Shown here one piece after another: positions 7,396-19,972 of a stretch of 64,000 nt of DNA. The notes beneath the pieces were generated by a model. It did no database searches. It was not told where the DNA came from and worked only from the letters and a program-made list of their open reading frames with translations. This DNA comes from Gymnodinialimonas ulvae. Lineage in GTDB: Bacteria > Pseudomonadota > Alphaproteobacteria > Rhodobacterales > Rhodobacteraceae. Numbering within the stretch: the first letter of the stretch is position 1; every line of letters starts with the position of its first letter. The stretch lies in the NCBI RefSeq assembly GCF_037543845.1, contig NZ_JBBIFX010000002.1, positions 496,001-560,000 on the forward strand, in the 5' to 3' direction. Made by a program: the position numbers and the translations under genes.

Positions 7396-8892
7396 ATGGA
7401 TTTCATGGGCATGGAGCAGGTCAGCGTCTTTCTGGAGGCGATGGCTTTTGCGTTTTGGTTCGTGATTGGCATCATCGTCTTGATCGCATTGGTGCTGTTC
7501 GTGATCGACCGCACACAGAAGGCTGACGCGATCCGACGCAATTACCCGGTGCTTGGGCGGTTCCGGGGGTTGTTCAACACGCTGGGGGAGTTCTTCCGGC
7601 AGTATTTTTTTGCCATGGACCGCGAAGAATTGCCGTTCAACCGGGCGCAGCGTGAATATGTGAGGCATGCGGCGGAAGGCAAATCCTCGACCCTTCCGTT
7701 CGGCTCGACACGCAACATCACGGTGGTCGGCACGCCGCTGTTCGTGCCGGCGGCGTTTCCACCGCTCGACGATCAATTCTCAAGCTCCGAACCGCTTCTG
7801 ATCGGGCCGCATGCGGCGACTCCTTATAATGCCCCCTCTTTCTTCAACCTGTCCGGCATGAGCTACGGTGCGATTTCAAAACCTGCGGTTCGGGCGCTGT
7901 CGCGCGGCTGTCGGATGGCGGGGTCGTGGATGAATACCGGTGAAGGCGGGCTGAGCCCCTATCACCTGGAGGGCGGCTGCGATGTGATCTTTCAGATCGG
8001 CACGGCCAAATACGGTGTGCGCGATGCGGAGGGCAACCTGAGCGATGATAAGCTGCGCGAGATGGCGGCGCTTGACGTGGTGCGGATGTTCGAGCTGAAG
8101 CTGGCGCAGGGCGCGAAGCCGGGGAAGGGGGGTATCCTGCCCGCAGCAAAGATCACCGATGAGATTGCAGCGATCCGCGGCTTGCCAAAAGGCAGCGATG
8201 GGATCAGTCCTAACCGCCACCGCGAGGCGGGAAACGCGAATGAATTGCTCGACCTGATCAGCCACATCCGCGAAGTCACGGGTAAACCCGTTGGTATCAA
8301 GACCGTGATGGGCGACCCGGAGGTATTCACCGAGCTGTTCACGGCGGTAAACGCGCGCGGCGAGCAAAGCGCGCCGGACTTCATCACACTTGACGGGGGC
8401 GAAGGCGGCACCGGGGCGGCGCCGATGCCGTTGATGGATCTTGTGGGCATGTCGATCCGAGAGGCGTTGCCGATCCTGACCGACTTGCGCAACCGAGCGG
8501 GCCTGAAGGATCGGATCCGGATCGTGGCGAGCGGCAAGTTGGTGAACCCCGGCGATGTGGCCTGGGCCCTGGCGGCGGGTGCGGATTTTGTCGTGTCGGC
8601 GCGCGGCTTCATGTTTGCGCTTGGCTGTATTCAGGCGCTGAAGTGTCACAAGAACACCTGTCCGACGGGGATCACCACCCATGATCGGAGGTTTCAGGAA
8701 GGTCTCGTGGTGGAAGACAAGGACAAGCGCGTGGCGAATTACGTCCGCAACCTGGTGAAAGAAGTCGAAGTGATCGCGCATTCGGTGGGCGTGAGCGAGC
8801 CGAGGTTGATGCGGCGCAGACATGTGCGCCTGGTGCAGCCCGATGGCAGCAGCTTGCCAATGGACCGGTTGTTTCCAGTGGCGGCAGAGTAG
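7396..8892 (+). CDS. Membrane-anchored FMN glutamate-synthase-like protein
   Basis: About 498 aa. One N-terminal membrane segment (about residues 12-35, AFAFWFVIGIIVLIALVLFV) precedes a GltB-type FMN/glutamate-synthase barrel. Visible: MSYGAISKPAVRALSRG, NTGEGGLSPYH, LKLAQGAKPGKGG, TLDGGEGGTGAAP and the cluster ligands C-x5-C-x4-C in CIQALKCHKNTCPTG, the 3Fe-4S pattern of glutamate synthase. There is no glutaminase (class II amidotransferase) domain, so it cannot use glutamine by channelling as GltB does. ATG 7396 is chosen; a TTG at 7390 closer to GGAGG is also possible. Physiological substrate unknown. Confidence 0.9.
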   Translation: MDFMGMEQVSVFLEAMAFAFWFVIGIIVLIALVLFVIDRTQKADAIRRNYPVLGRFRGLFNTLGEFFRQYFFAMDREELPFNRAQREYVRHAAEGKSSTLPFGSTRNITVVGTPLFVPAAFPPLDDQFSSSEPLLIGPHAATPYNAPSFFNLSGMSYGAISKPAVRALSRGCRMAGSWMNTGEGGLSPYHLEGGCDVIFQIGTAKYGVRDAEGNLSDDKLREMAALDVVRMFELKLAQGAKPGKGGILPAAKITDEIAAIRGLPKGSDGISPNRHREAGNANELLDLISHIREVTGKPVGIKTVMGDPEVFTELFTAVNARGEQSAPDFITLDGGEGGTGAAPMPLMDLVGMSIREALPILTDLRNRAGLKDRIRIVASGKLVNPGDVAWALAAGADFVVSARGFMFALGCIQALKCHKNTCPTGITTHDRRFQEGLVVEDKDKRVANYVRNLVKEVEVIAHSVGVSEPRLMRRRHVRLVQPDGSSLPMDRLFPVAAE

Positions 8893-9004
8893 CGCAGCGG
8901 CTTCACGCGCCCCTAACCGTTTCGTGATATATGATGTCAGAGCTTGGGAAATCCGGGTCGGATAACGCATATACGCACTAAGCAATCGTCTAGGAGACAG
9001 CCAT

Positions 9005-9913
9005 ATGGCCCGCCGCTACCAATCCAAGCTGACGTGGAACGACGTCACGCCGGAACATCTTTTCCTGAACCGTCGTCAGATCATGGCGGGTACGGGTGCG
9101 CTTCTGGGGGCGGGGCTGATCGGGGGGCAGGGCCATGCACAGGCCGAAGATCTTGAACCCAACACGTGGGAAGAGATCACGACCTACAACAACTATTATG
9201 AATTCGGCACCGGCAAGGACGACCCGGCGCGCAATGCCCATACGCTGACGACATCGCCGTGGTCGATCGAAGTGGACGGGATGGTCGATAATCCCGGCAC
9301 CTATTCGTTCGACGACATCATGGCCGGCATGACGGTGGAGGAACGTATCTATCGTTTCCGCTGTGTCGAGGCGTGGTCGATGGTGATCCCGTGGAACGGG
9401 TTCGAACTGGCCGACCTGCTGGACCGGATCGGTGTGCAGGACGGCGCGCGTTATGTCGCCTTCGAGACGGCGAACCGCCCCGATGAGATGCCGGGCGTGC
9501 GTGTGCCCGTGCTTGACTGGCCGTACCGCGAGGGCCTGCGCCTTGATGAGGCGCGCCACCCGCTGACGTTGATGGCGACCGGCATCTACGGCCGCGATAT
9601 CCCGAACCAGAACGGCGCGCCAATCCGGCTGGTCGTGCCGTGGAAGTATGGGTTCAAGTCGATCAAATCGATTGTGCGCATCACGCTGACCGATGAGGAG
9701 CCGGTCGCCAGCTGGAACCAGGCGAACGCGCGTGAATATGGATTCTATTCCAACGTGAACCCGAACGTGGATCATCCGCGCTGGTCGCAGGCCACGGAAC
9801 GGGCCATCGGTGGGGGATTGTTTTCACAACGGATCCCGACGTTGATGTTCAACGGATACGAAGAAGAAGTGGCCAGCCTTTATGAAGGCATGGACCTGTC
9901 GGTAGATTTCTGA
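9005..9913 (+). CDS. msrP: Protein-methionine-sulfoxide reductase, catalytic subunit
   Basis: MsrP (YedY) repairs oxidised methionine in periplasmic proteins with a molybdopterin cofactor. 302 aa. Tat signal at residues 23-49 (NRRQIMAGTGALLGAGLIGG), mature chain from about residue 50. Molybdenum-ligating Cys120 lies in FRCVEAWSMVIPWNGFELADLL, the family signature. AGGAGA precedes the ATG. The stop overlaps the next start (TGATG), so the following gene is translationally coupled. Partner membrane subunit MsrQ is two genes downstream; moaD/moaE for the cofactor are elsewhere in this window. Confidence 0.96.
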   Translation: MARRYQSKLTWNDVTPEHLFLNRRQIMAGTGALLGAGLIGGQGHAQAEDLEPNTWEEITTYNNYYEFGTGKDDPARNAHTLTTSPWSIEVDGMVDNPGTYSFDDIMAGMTVEERIYRFRCVEAWSMVIPWNGFELADLLDRIGVQDGARYVAFETANRPDEMPGVRVPVLDWPYREGLRLDEARHPLTLMATGIYGRDIPNQNGAPIRLVVPWKYGFKSIKSIVRITLTDEEPVASWNQANAREYGFYSNVNPNVDHPRWSQATERAIGGGLFSQRIPTLMFNGYEEEVASLYEGMDLSVDF

Positions 9914-10443
9914 TGCGCGGTCTGGCGGGTCTATTTCTGTGCTTCGGGCTTCTGCCCGGAGGGGTTATGGCGCAAAGCGCATGGCCCGCCGAAGATGTTG
10001 TTGCGGACACTTATGTACGGACCTTTCCCGACACCGGTGCCCGGATCGCGGTGTTCGAGGCCGGCCGGGGCTTTCGGGAAGAGCTTTTGGCCCGTGATAC
10101 CGCGGGCGTGTTCGACACGCTGATGCCCGGGCAGCCGCCCCTAACCCAAGCCGACATTATCATTGCGCGCGTGGACGATTGGCCCGAGGCGGCGGAGGTT
10201 TATCAAGATACCCCGCTGCATCCCTTGTCGGTCATCGCCCATGATATGGTCGCGGATCAATCGGTGCTGATCGAGCAATCCCAAATCTTCGGCAGTATAG
10301 ATGTTGTGACCTTCACGGTTCTCAATGAAGCGGATGGAGAGGTCGTGCACGCGCGCTGCATGGCGCGGCTTGTCATCGACACGCTCTATGCAGGCAACCC
10401 AACCGACTTCGATCTGGCCGTATGTTCGCGGGAGCTGCGTTAG
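9913..10443 (+). CDS. Exported hypothetical protein between msrP and msrQ
   Basis: 176 aa. Signal peptide MRGLAGLFLCFGLLPGGVMA with cleavage before QSAW; the rest is hydrophilic without membrane segments, so periplasmic. The mature part has only two cysteines (in HARCMARL and LAVCSREL), which could form a disulfide. The start overlaps the msrP stop (TGATG), and msrQ begins 1 nt after its stop, so it is locked into the msr operon. No family recognised. A role in MsrPQ function (redox relay, chaperone or substrate handling) is inferred only from position. Confidence 0.8.
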   Translation: MRGLAGLFLCFGLLPGGVMAQSAWPAEDVVADTYVRTFPDTGARIAVFEAGRGFREELLARDTAGVFDTLMPGQPPLTQADIIIARVDDWPEAAEVYQDTPLHPLSVIAHDMVADQSVLIEQSQIFGSIDVVTFTVLNEADGEVVHARCMARLVIDTLYAGNPTDFDLAVCSRELR

Positions 10444-10444
10444 G

Positions 10445-11044
10445 ATGCTCGCCACGATCAACGGCGCTCTTCGGAAGCTTCCTGGCTGGACGCTCTATTT
10501 GGCAGGGGCGGCCTATGGCGGCTGGCTCTTCTATTTGGGCGCCACCGGCGGGCTCGGTGTGGAGCCGATCGAAGTCCTTGAGCATCGCTACGGCAAGTTT
10601 GCGTTTCAGCTGATCCTGCTCGGGCTGGCGGTGACGCCGCTCAAGAAACATGTCGGGTTGAACCTCACGTGCCTGAGACGGGCGATCGGCGTGCTCGCCT
10701 TCTTTTTCGTGCTGGCGCACTTCCTTGTCTGGGCCGTGCTCGACGTGCAGTCCGTGACCCGCATATGGGCGGACATCGTGGAGCGGCCCTACGTGACCAT
10801 CGGCATGGCCGGATTTCTACTCCTGCTGCCACTGGGGCTGACGTCGAACAATTTCAGTGTCCGCAAGATGGGGGCCGCTGCGTGGCGCAAGTTGCATAAG
10901 CTCGTGTATCCGGCGGCCGTTCTGGCGGCAGTGCACTGGATCTGGCTGGCCAAGGGCTTCCAGATCGAGCCCTTGGTGTATCTGGCCATCACTTTGGCGC
11001 TTTTGGCGACTCGATTGCGCCCGACTCGGCCGCGAGTCGCCTGA
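10445..11044 (+). CDS. msrQ: MsrQ haem-binding membrane subunit
   Basis: 199 aa, the usual MsrQ size. MsrQ (YedZ) is a b-type cytochrome of the ferric-reductase-like fold that passes quinol electrons to MsrP. About six membrane segments are visible, including WTLYLAGAAYGGWLFYLGA, IGVLAFFFVLAHFLVWAVL and VTIGMAGFLLLLPLGLTS. Haem-ligand histidines are expected in LAHFLVW, WRKLHKLVY and AAVHWIWL. The family pattern TSNNFSVRKMGAAAWRKLHKLVYPA is clear. The start after TTAGG is chosen because the frame upstream runs inside the preceding gene. Confidence 0.95.
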   Translation: MLATINGALRKLPGWTLYLAGAAYGGWLFYLGATGGLGVEPIEVLEHRYGKFAFQLILLGLAVTPLKKHVGLNLTCLRRAIGVLAFFFVLAHFLVWAVLDVQSVTRIWADIVERPYVTIGMAGFLLLLPLGLTSNNFSVRKMGAAAWRKLHKLVYPAAVLAAVHWIWLAKGFQIEPLVYLAITLALLATRLRPTRPRVA

Positions 11045-11045
11045 A

Positions 11046-11077
11046 TCGGGGGTGAGTCCCGGCGTTCAGACCCCCGA
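11046..11077 (+). terminator. Hairpin after msrQ
   Basis: Eight-pair stem TCGGGGGT / ACCCCCGA with a 16-nt loop, right after the msrQ stop. A second dyad CGACTCG-N4-CGAGTCG covers the last codons (11022-11039). No T-run. Confidence 0.45.
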
Positions 11078-11716
11078 ATAGGCTATATCTGGGGATAGGT
11101 TGGTGGATAACTACAAGACACCGCTCACAGACCCGTTATCAGGCCACGTTGAGTCGCGCGCTCAGTTCCTCAGAACCATGATTTCTGACCTTCTGGACAA
11201 GTTTTTTCATCTAAATTCGCCTGTAAAATAAGGGGCATCCGGCCCAGAGCACAAAAAATGGCATCTTTATGAAAAAAACCACTTGCGGGTCCCAGCACCA
11301 AACCGTAGATACCCCCCTCACCGGCGGCGCAGAGATGCTCCAACGGGACGCCAAACGGGCCAGACGCCAACAGGTAGACGGTGCGGGAGGCAAAAAACAT
11401 TGAGGTAGATTGAAGCGGGCCGCGCTAGAAAGTTACAGCGCAGTCGGTGGATTTTTGTCTCTCGCTCTTTGACATTGATAGATTTCGAAGAGATATGTGG
11501 GCGGTTTGGTTCATTCGATGGATCAACCTCTTCATATCGACTTCCTAGGCTTTCGGGCCGATTATGGAAGGTCAGCTTCACTGTTTGGACGGCTTTCGGT
11601 TTCTGATGAAACCCGAAGCACAACAAACAGAAAGACTGTTTCGTTTGGGTTCAGTAAGCCCAGATGAAACGATGTGCAGAGGTTCGAACGTCAAGGTTAG
11701 ATCGGCAACGATCTTT
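11078..11716 (+). promoter_or_regulatory. rRNA operon promoter and leader region with boxA
   Basis: About 640 bp without a credible gene between msrQ and 16S. CGCTCTTTGACATT at 11463-11476 matches the boxA antitermination element (E. coli TGCTCTTTAACA) and marks the rRNA leader. The same TTGACA (11469-11474) could instead be a -35 with GATATG 17 nt on, but boxA fits better. TGGTGGATAA at 11101-11110 is one base from a DnaA box. The core rRNA promoter probably lies between about 11170 and 11460; I could not fix it. Confidence 0.6.
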
Positions 11717-13188
<1,472 letters not shown>

Positions 13189-13325
13189 GTTTCTAGAATT
13201 CAGGCTTGCCTGGATCGTGAAGCACTTAGCAGCTCGCAAGAGCATAGTCCTTTAAGGACACATCGGGCCGAACCGTCCTCATATCTCTTCGAAACTAGTA
13301 GTCATACGGGTTACCGCCCGTGTTT

Positions 13326-13402
<77 letters not shown>

Positions 13403-13419
13403 TTCTCAGTAGAGAATAT

Positions 13420-13495
13420 GGGGCCTTAGCTCAGCTGGGAGAGCGCCTGATTTGCATTCAGGAGGTCAGCGGTTCGATCCCGCTAGGCTCCACCA
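13420..13495 (+). tRNA. tRNA-Ala (TGC)
   Basis: 76 nt with encoded CCA. Acceptor GGGGCCT pairs with AGGCTCC, including the G3-U70 pair that identifies alanine tRNAs. Anticodon TGC in the loop TTTGCAT. Second tRNA of the rRNA spacer. Confidence 0.97.
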
Positions 13496-13860
13496 ACCAT
13501 TCGATTTGATCGTTAAGCCGCTCTGGCGTCTTAACCGTCCAATCGGACGAATTGATATCGTATAGAGAGATACAAAACATCAGTTTTATGCTTGTCCGGG
13601 CAGTGCGCCTTAGGACAGCAGATCTGATCTTCGGATCAGTGAAGCAGGGCATAATTCTATCCAAGTCAAGTACACTAACCCGTCAGGCCTACAAAGCCTG
13701 ACACTAAGTTCTTTCTTCCCTGCATGGGGCCGGAGACCTCCGGCAATGTGGGATCCAGAGGAAAGAGCGGGAAATGTGATGCTTTTGGTTCAGAGTAAAG
13801 GGTCCCTGACGAACCAGCAGGGATCCGCGGTGGGCTTAGGCCTGTCTTTCTCTGGATCAA
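13496..13860 (+). other. Internal transcribed spacer, tRNA-Ala to 23S
   Basis: 365 bp spacer with no gene. Its last bases, GGATCAAATCAAGC (13855-13868), are the exact complement of GCTTGATTTGATCC (16679-16692) beyond the 23S 3' end, forming the RNase III processing stem that brackets 23S. Confidence 0.7.
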
Positions 13861-16687
<2,827 letters not shown>

Positions 16688-16797
16688 GATCCAGTGAAAG
16701 GCAGGAATGCCTTGGACCTGAAAGCGTCACACACCAAACCATCAGTGTATGCGACTTGGATAGGCACCATTTGGTGTCATGCGATGTTTCTTTTTTG

Positions 16798-16913
16798 GTT
16801 TGGTGGTCATAGCGAGAGCAAAACACCCGGCTCCATTCCGAACCCGGCCGTTAAGTGCCTTTGCGCCGATGGTACTGCGTCTTCAGGCGTGGGAGAGTAG
16901 GTCACCGCCAAAC
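16798..16913 (+). rRNA. rrf: 5S ribosomal RNA
   Basis: About 116 nt. The terminal stem GGTTTGGTGG pairs with CCGCCAAACC; conserved loop B/C segments CCCGGCTCCATTCCGAACCC and GTGGGAGAGTAGGTCACCGCC are clear. End coordinates plus or minus 3. Confidence 0.95.
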
Positions 16914-16947
16914 CTAATAAGAAACATCGCCGTATCTCTCTTACGAT

Positions 16948-16983
16948 GCCATTCCATATGCATTTGGATTTATGTGGAATGGC
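16948..16983 (+). other. Processing hairpin between 5S and tRNA-fMet
   Basis: Nine-pair stem GCCATTCCA / TGGAATGGC with an 18-nt loop, in the transcribed spacer. Probably an RNase site in the rRNA precursor. There is no T-run, so it does not look like a terminator. Confidence 0.4.
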
Positions 16984-16991
16984 CATATTGG

Positions 16992-17068
<77 letters not shown>

Positions 17069-17251
17069 AAATCAGCAAAAAGACTTCTTCGTGCGCCTCT
17101 TTCATAAGAGGCGGATAGGCAACACGGATGACTGGCTGTGTTCATTGGGCCATTACTTGCTCGCAGCAAGCGCAATAAACAATCCCAACTCGTCGACATC
17201 CACACCATAGCTTAGGCAAGCAGGCGGGGACCGCAGACACCGAGGAAATCC
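17069..17251. other. Spacer after rRNA operon
   Basis: No gene seen. It contains the hairpin CGCCTCTT-N4-AAGAGGCG (17094-17113), which may end the rRNA transcript although no T-run follows, and GAGGAAA just before the FkbM start at 17252. Confidence 0.4.
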
Positions 17252-17956
17252 ATGCTGCTTCCGAACTTTCTAAAACGAGCCATGCGCCGTTCGCTGAGCC
17301 GGAACGGGGAGCTGGTATATGATAATCGCATGCAGGCCGAGCGCTTTCGAGAGCTAGTGGCAACACCGGACTTGATCATTGATGTCGGCGTCGCGAATGG
17401 AACGCCGTGGTTATACGATGCTTTCCCACAAACAGAATTTATTCTCATCGATCCCATGGATGAGTGCGAAGACCAAGTCGCTTCCAGATTTCCCAACCTG
17501 CGGTTCCTGTTCCATTAGACAGCGCTTGGAAAGCAAGAGGGCACTATTGACCTCAATATCCCAATCGTTGGAGACCATACCCATGGCTCGAAAGCCAGCA
17601 CTCTGCAACGGTCCGACCACTTCACACCGCTTGTCACAACTTGGGACACTCGCTCAGTTGACGTCAGAACACTTGATACTTTGACGCCAAAAGAAGGGCG
17701 CTTTGGATTAAAAATCGACCCTGAAGGCGCCGAAGCCTCCGTTCTCCAAGGTGCCCACAGAACGCTCATGCAATGCGACTTCGTGGTCCTGGAGCTATCT
17801 CTCCGAAAGCGCTTCGACGATGTGGCGCCCCCATCGCTGAGTATTGACCTTCTCCGAAATGCAGGTCTCGAGCTCCGTGATATCTTGTCGCTGAACGGAG
17901 GCACACAGGAGAAATCGCCAAATCACATGGACTGTCTGTTTACCAGGTGGAGCTAG
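17252..17956 (+). pseudogene. FkbM-family methyltransferase, split by in-frame TAG
   Basis: 235 codons in one frame, interrupted only by TAG at 17516-17518 (codon 89). The first part has the SAM-binding DLIIDVGVANGTPWLYDAFP and ends NLRFLFH; after the stop the same frame continues TALGKQEGTIDLNIP and through LDTLTPKEGRFGLKIDPEGAEASVLQGA, the FkbM signature, to a normal C-terminus MDCLFTRWS. No frameshift is needed to join them. FkbM enzymes O-methylate sugars and small molecules. A GAGGAAA site precedes the ATG. Either a recent nonsense mutation, a sequencing error, or suppressed readthrough. Confidence 0.85.
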
Positions 17957-18349
17957 AAATCCTCCGGACGGACCTCGGGTTTGTGGCCTCGTAATACAAT
18001 TGTACGCAAGGATGCGTTCCCGCTTGAGCGCGTTGAGCATACCAAGAACTACTCACCATAGCGTTACGAAAATCGAACGCCGACAACCATTGACTTCGCG
18101 ACGCACCGGTATTTCGATAGATCGAAACCAGCAGCTTAGGTGCTTTGTGAACCTGTGGGGCCACCCGAGCTTGTTTAAGCGGTAACCGATTACTGACGAC
18201 GATGAGGAAGCCCAAATACCGCGGAACTGTCGCCATAGACTTGAGCCGAGCGTTAAGGTACGCACTAAGCCTTCAATACAGCTACTGCAAGAACGCCCCT
18301 GTCGAACGTGGTCCCACCGGCCACCTGGCTGCAAGCACAAGAGGAATGC
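17957..18349. other. Gene-poor stretch with possible decayed sulfotransferase
   Basis: About 390 bp without a clean gene. On the minus strand around 18080-18150 a frame reads APKLLVSIYRNTGASRSQWL, which recalls the PAPS-sulfotransferase pattern KLLVSLRNPVDRAYSQWL with small deletions. This is weak; treat it as a possible gene remnant. Otherwise nothing recognised. Confidence 0.25.
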
Positions 18350-19009
18350 ATGAGATTTCCAAAATTCCGGGTCGGAAAAACCGCAAGCGGCACATCTTCA
18401 ACTATGGCCACTGCTTACCGTGGATCGTTGGTTAAGTCTTACGAAAAGTCGCGCAAAAACAACCCGAAATGGGCGTTTGAGGAAGACACATTGCGGACCG
18501 TCATGAATGCAATCGATCCTAGTGAAAAAAGAATCGTTGCGGATATCCCAGTGGGAACAAACCGTTTCTACCAATTTCTAGACGACGACCCTGAGATTAA
18601 GATTGTACATTGCATCGATAACTCTGTTGATATGCTTATTGAGAGTATGATGAGAACCAGTAGCAAGTTCTTTTACTCAAGATGCGACATGATCGATGAA
18701 GGCACACCAATTGTTTCTGATACCGTAATTTCTTATCGGTTCCTAAATCTATTTGATTTTAATACTATCGAAAAGATCCTTGCCAACTTGTGCCATTCTA
18801 GTCGTAGAAATCTTATTATGACGATAAGGCTGAGCGAAAGCCATGAAGAATCTGGGTCGGTATTTCAAAATAAAATTCACATCCACTCCCGTGCCAGATT
18901 CGACGAAGCATTAGCGGCAAATGATTTTGAGCCAGTATGGGAAAAAGGCTACGCCGACGAAAAGCCAGGTGAGTACTTTACTCTTCATGCGCGCCGTAAC
19001 GGTCATTAG
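18350..19009 (+). CDS. Class I SAM-dependent methyltransferase-like protein
   Basis: 219 aa from the ATG at 18350, preceded by GAGGAA; an upstream in-frame GTG/ATG at 18308 lacks a site. The centre shows a class I pattern: strand-loop RIVADIPVGTNRFYQFL, acidic strand end IVHCIDNSVDML, then CDMIDEG and the post-motif DTVISYRFLNLFD, as in methyltransferase_11/25 proteins. The glycine-rich loop is poor (PVGTN), so the activity is uncertain. AT-richer codon use than the flanking genes. Eleven bp before the kinase-like gene, likely co-transcribed. Confidence 0.7.
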   Translation: MRFPKFRVGKTASGTSSTMATAYRGSLVKSYEKSRKNNPKWAFEEDTLRTVMNAIDPSEKRIVADIPVGTNRFYQFLDDDPEIKIVHCIDNSVDMLIESMMRTSSKFFYSRCDMIDEGTPIVSDTVISYRFLNLFDFNTIEKILANLCHSSRRNLIMTIRLSESHEESGSVFQNKIHIHSRARFDEALAANDFEPVWEKGYADEKPGEYFTLHARRNGH

Positions 19010-19020
19010 GTGTCTGGACC

Positions 19021-19869
19021 ATGCCAAATAAATTTTTGCGAGGCTGGAAAAATGGGAGAACCAGAAAGGTAACGCATGAAACTTTAGGCCATTTGTCAGC
19101 GATTGAGATCACCAGACCCGAAAATGGGCGGTATCTGAGAAACAAAGCCGGCCGAGCAGTGATAACCGGGCTTTATAATGGCGTCAGAGTAAAGGCGTTC
19201 CAGGCACACAGTGTACAGCATGCAATTTTTATATCTGATGCGTCTAGTTTATTACCCGAAATCTTTCCTCACGTTCATGGTATTTACGGGCGATGGATCT
19301 TTGCAGAATGGGCAGAGGGAACTCATAAAGGTGTAACTTATGAAAGCAGCCTTAACCTTTTCTCGCAGCTGCACGCCGTCGACCTAAAACACTTGCCAGC
19401 CACAGGCTTTGATTATCTGGAAGACTACATCATTCCGAGATTTCTCGAGGCTGCGACACTTGCTGGGAAGGCTGATAAATACCAATCACATATCTATGAG
19501 GTTATAAATCATTCTGCCCCAAGACAGCTATCTCATCCTGATCTGACTTTGGCCAATGTCGTGTACAGTCGTAAAAACCTCGTATCAATCGATAACGAAC
19601 TCCTCTCGTCGGGGAAGCTCCCGCTTCTTGATGCTTGCAATTGTGCCAAATCCCTAGACCGATCCTCTCGTGAAGTTTTTTGGGAAGATTGGATTGCGAC
19701 CAGACAGCCTGATGAAATTGAAATAAGAAACACCAGTATTGCGTGGCTCTTTCGAGAGGTTGGCTCATGTTTTATCAGCGGACGATTTGACCGCTGCAAT
19801 AGCCTTCTTACATCTTTGGACGATGTGCCTGAACAGAGCCTGAAGGCCTTGGATTTTCCACTAGTATGA
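19021..19869 (+). CDS. APH-fold phosphotransferase / kinase-like protein
   Basis: 282 aa, of the aminoglycoside/choline-kinase superfamily. The catalytic loop is H172-P-D174-LTLA-N179 (HxD...N) and the metal site follows as ID191NE193. The N-terminal lobe has a weak Lys strand (GVRVKAFQAH). Such enzymes phosphorylate small alcohols or sugars; in surface-glycan loci they decorate LPS core. Pair with the methyltransferase upstream. Strongly AT-rich third positions compared with the core genes. Substrate unknown; an antibiotic-resistance role is not indicated by the motifs. Confidence 0.75.
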   Translation: MPNKFLRGWKNGRTRKVTHETLGHLSAIEITRPENGRYLRNKAGRAVITGLYNGVRVKAFQAHSVQHAIFISDASSLLPEIFPHVHGIYGRWIFAEWAEGTHKGVTYESSLNLFSQLHAVDLKHLPATGFDYLEDYIIPRFLEAATLAGKADKYQSHIYEVINHSAPRQLSHPDLTLANVVYSRKNLVSIDNELLSSGKLPLLDACNCAKSLDRSSREVFWEDWIATRQPDEIEIRNTSIAWLFREVGSCFISGRFDRCNSLLTSLDDVPEQSLKALDFPLV

Positions 19870-19972
19870 CGGTGCGCACTACGTCAGTCCAGCTATTGGG
19901 CGCAGCGCTCGCAGGAAAAAGTACCGCGGAGAGAAGAGGTCCCGCCAAAAGTATGATCTCCAAGCGTGCCGC

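Noticed and set aside
11170..11400. 76-codon minus-strand frame upstream of 16S
   Set aside because: Falls in the rRNA promoter/leader region, no recognised motif, low-complexity start.
11469..11497. rRNA promoter TTGACA-N17-GATATG
   Set aside because: The -10 is poor and the sequence CGCTCTTTGACATT is a better match to the boxA antitermination signal in the leader.
19021..19869. Aminoglycoside-resistance gene
   Set aside because: Only the general APH catalytic motifs are visible; context is glycan-type, so a resistance label would be unsupported.
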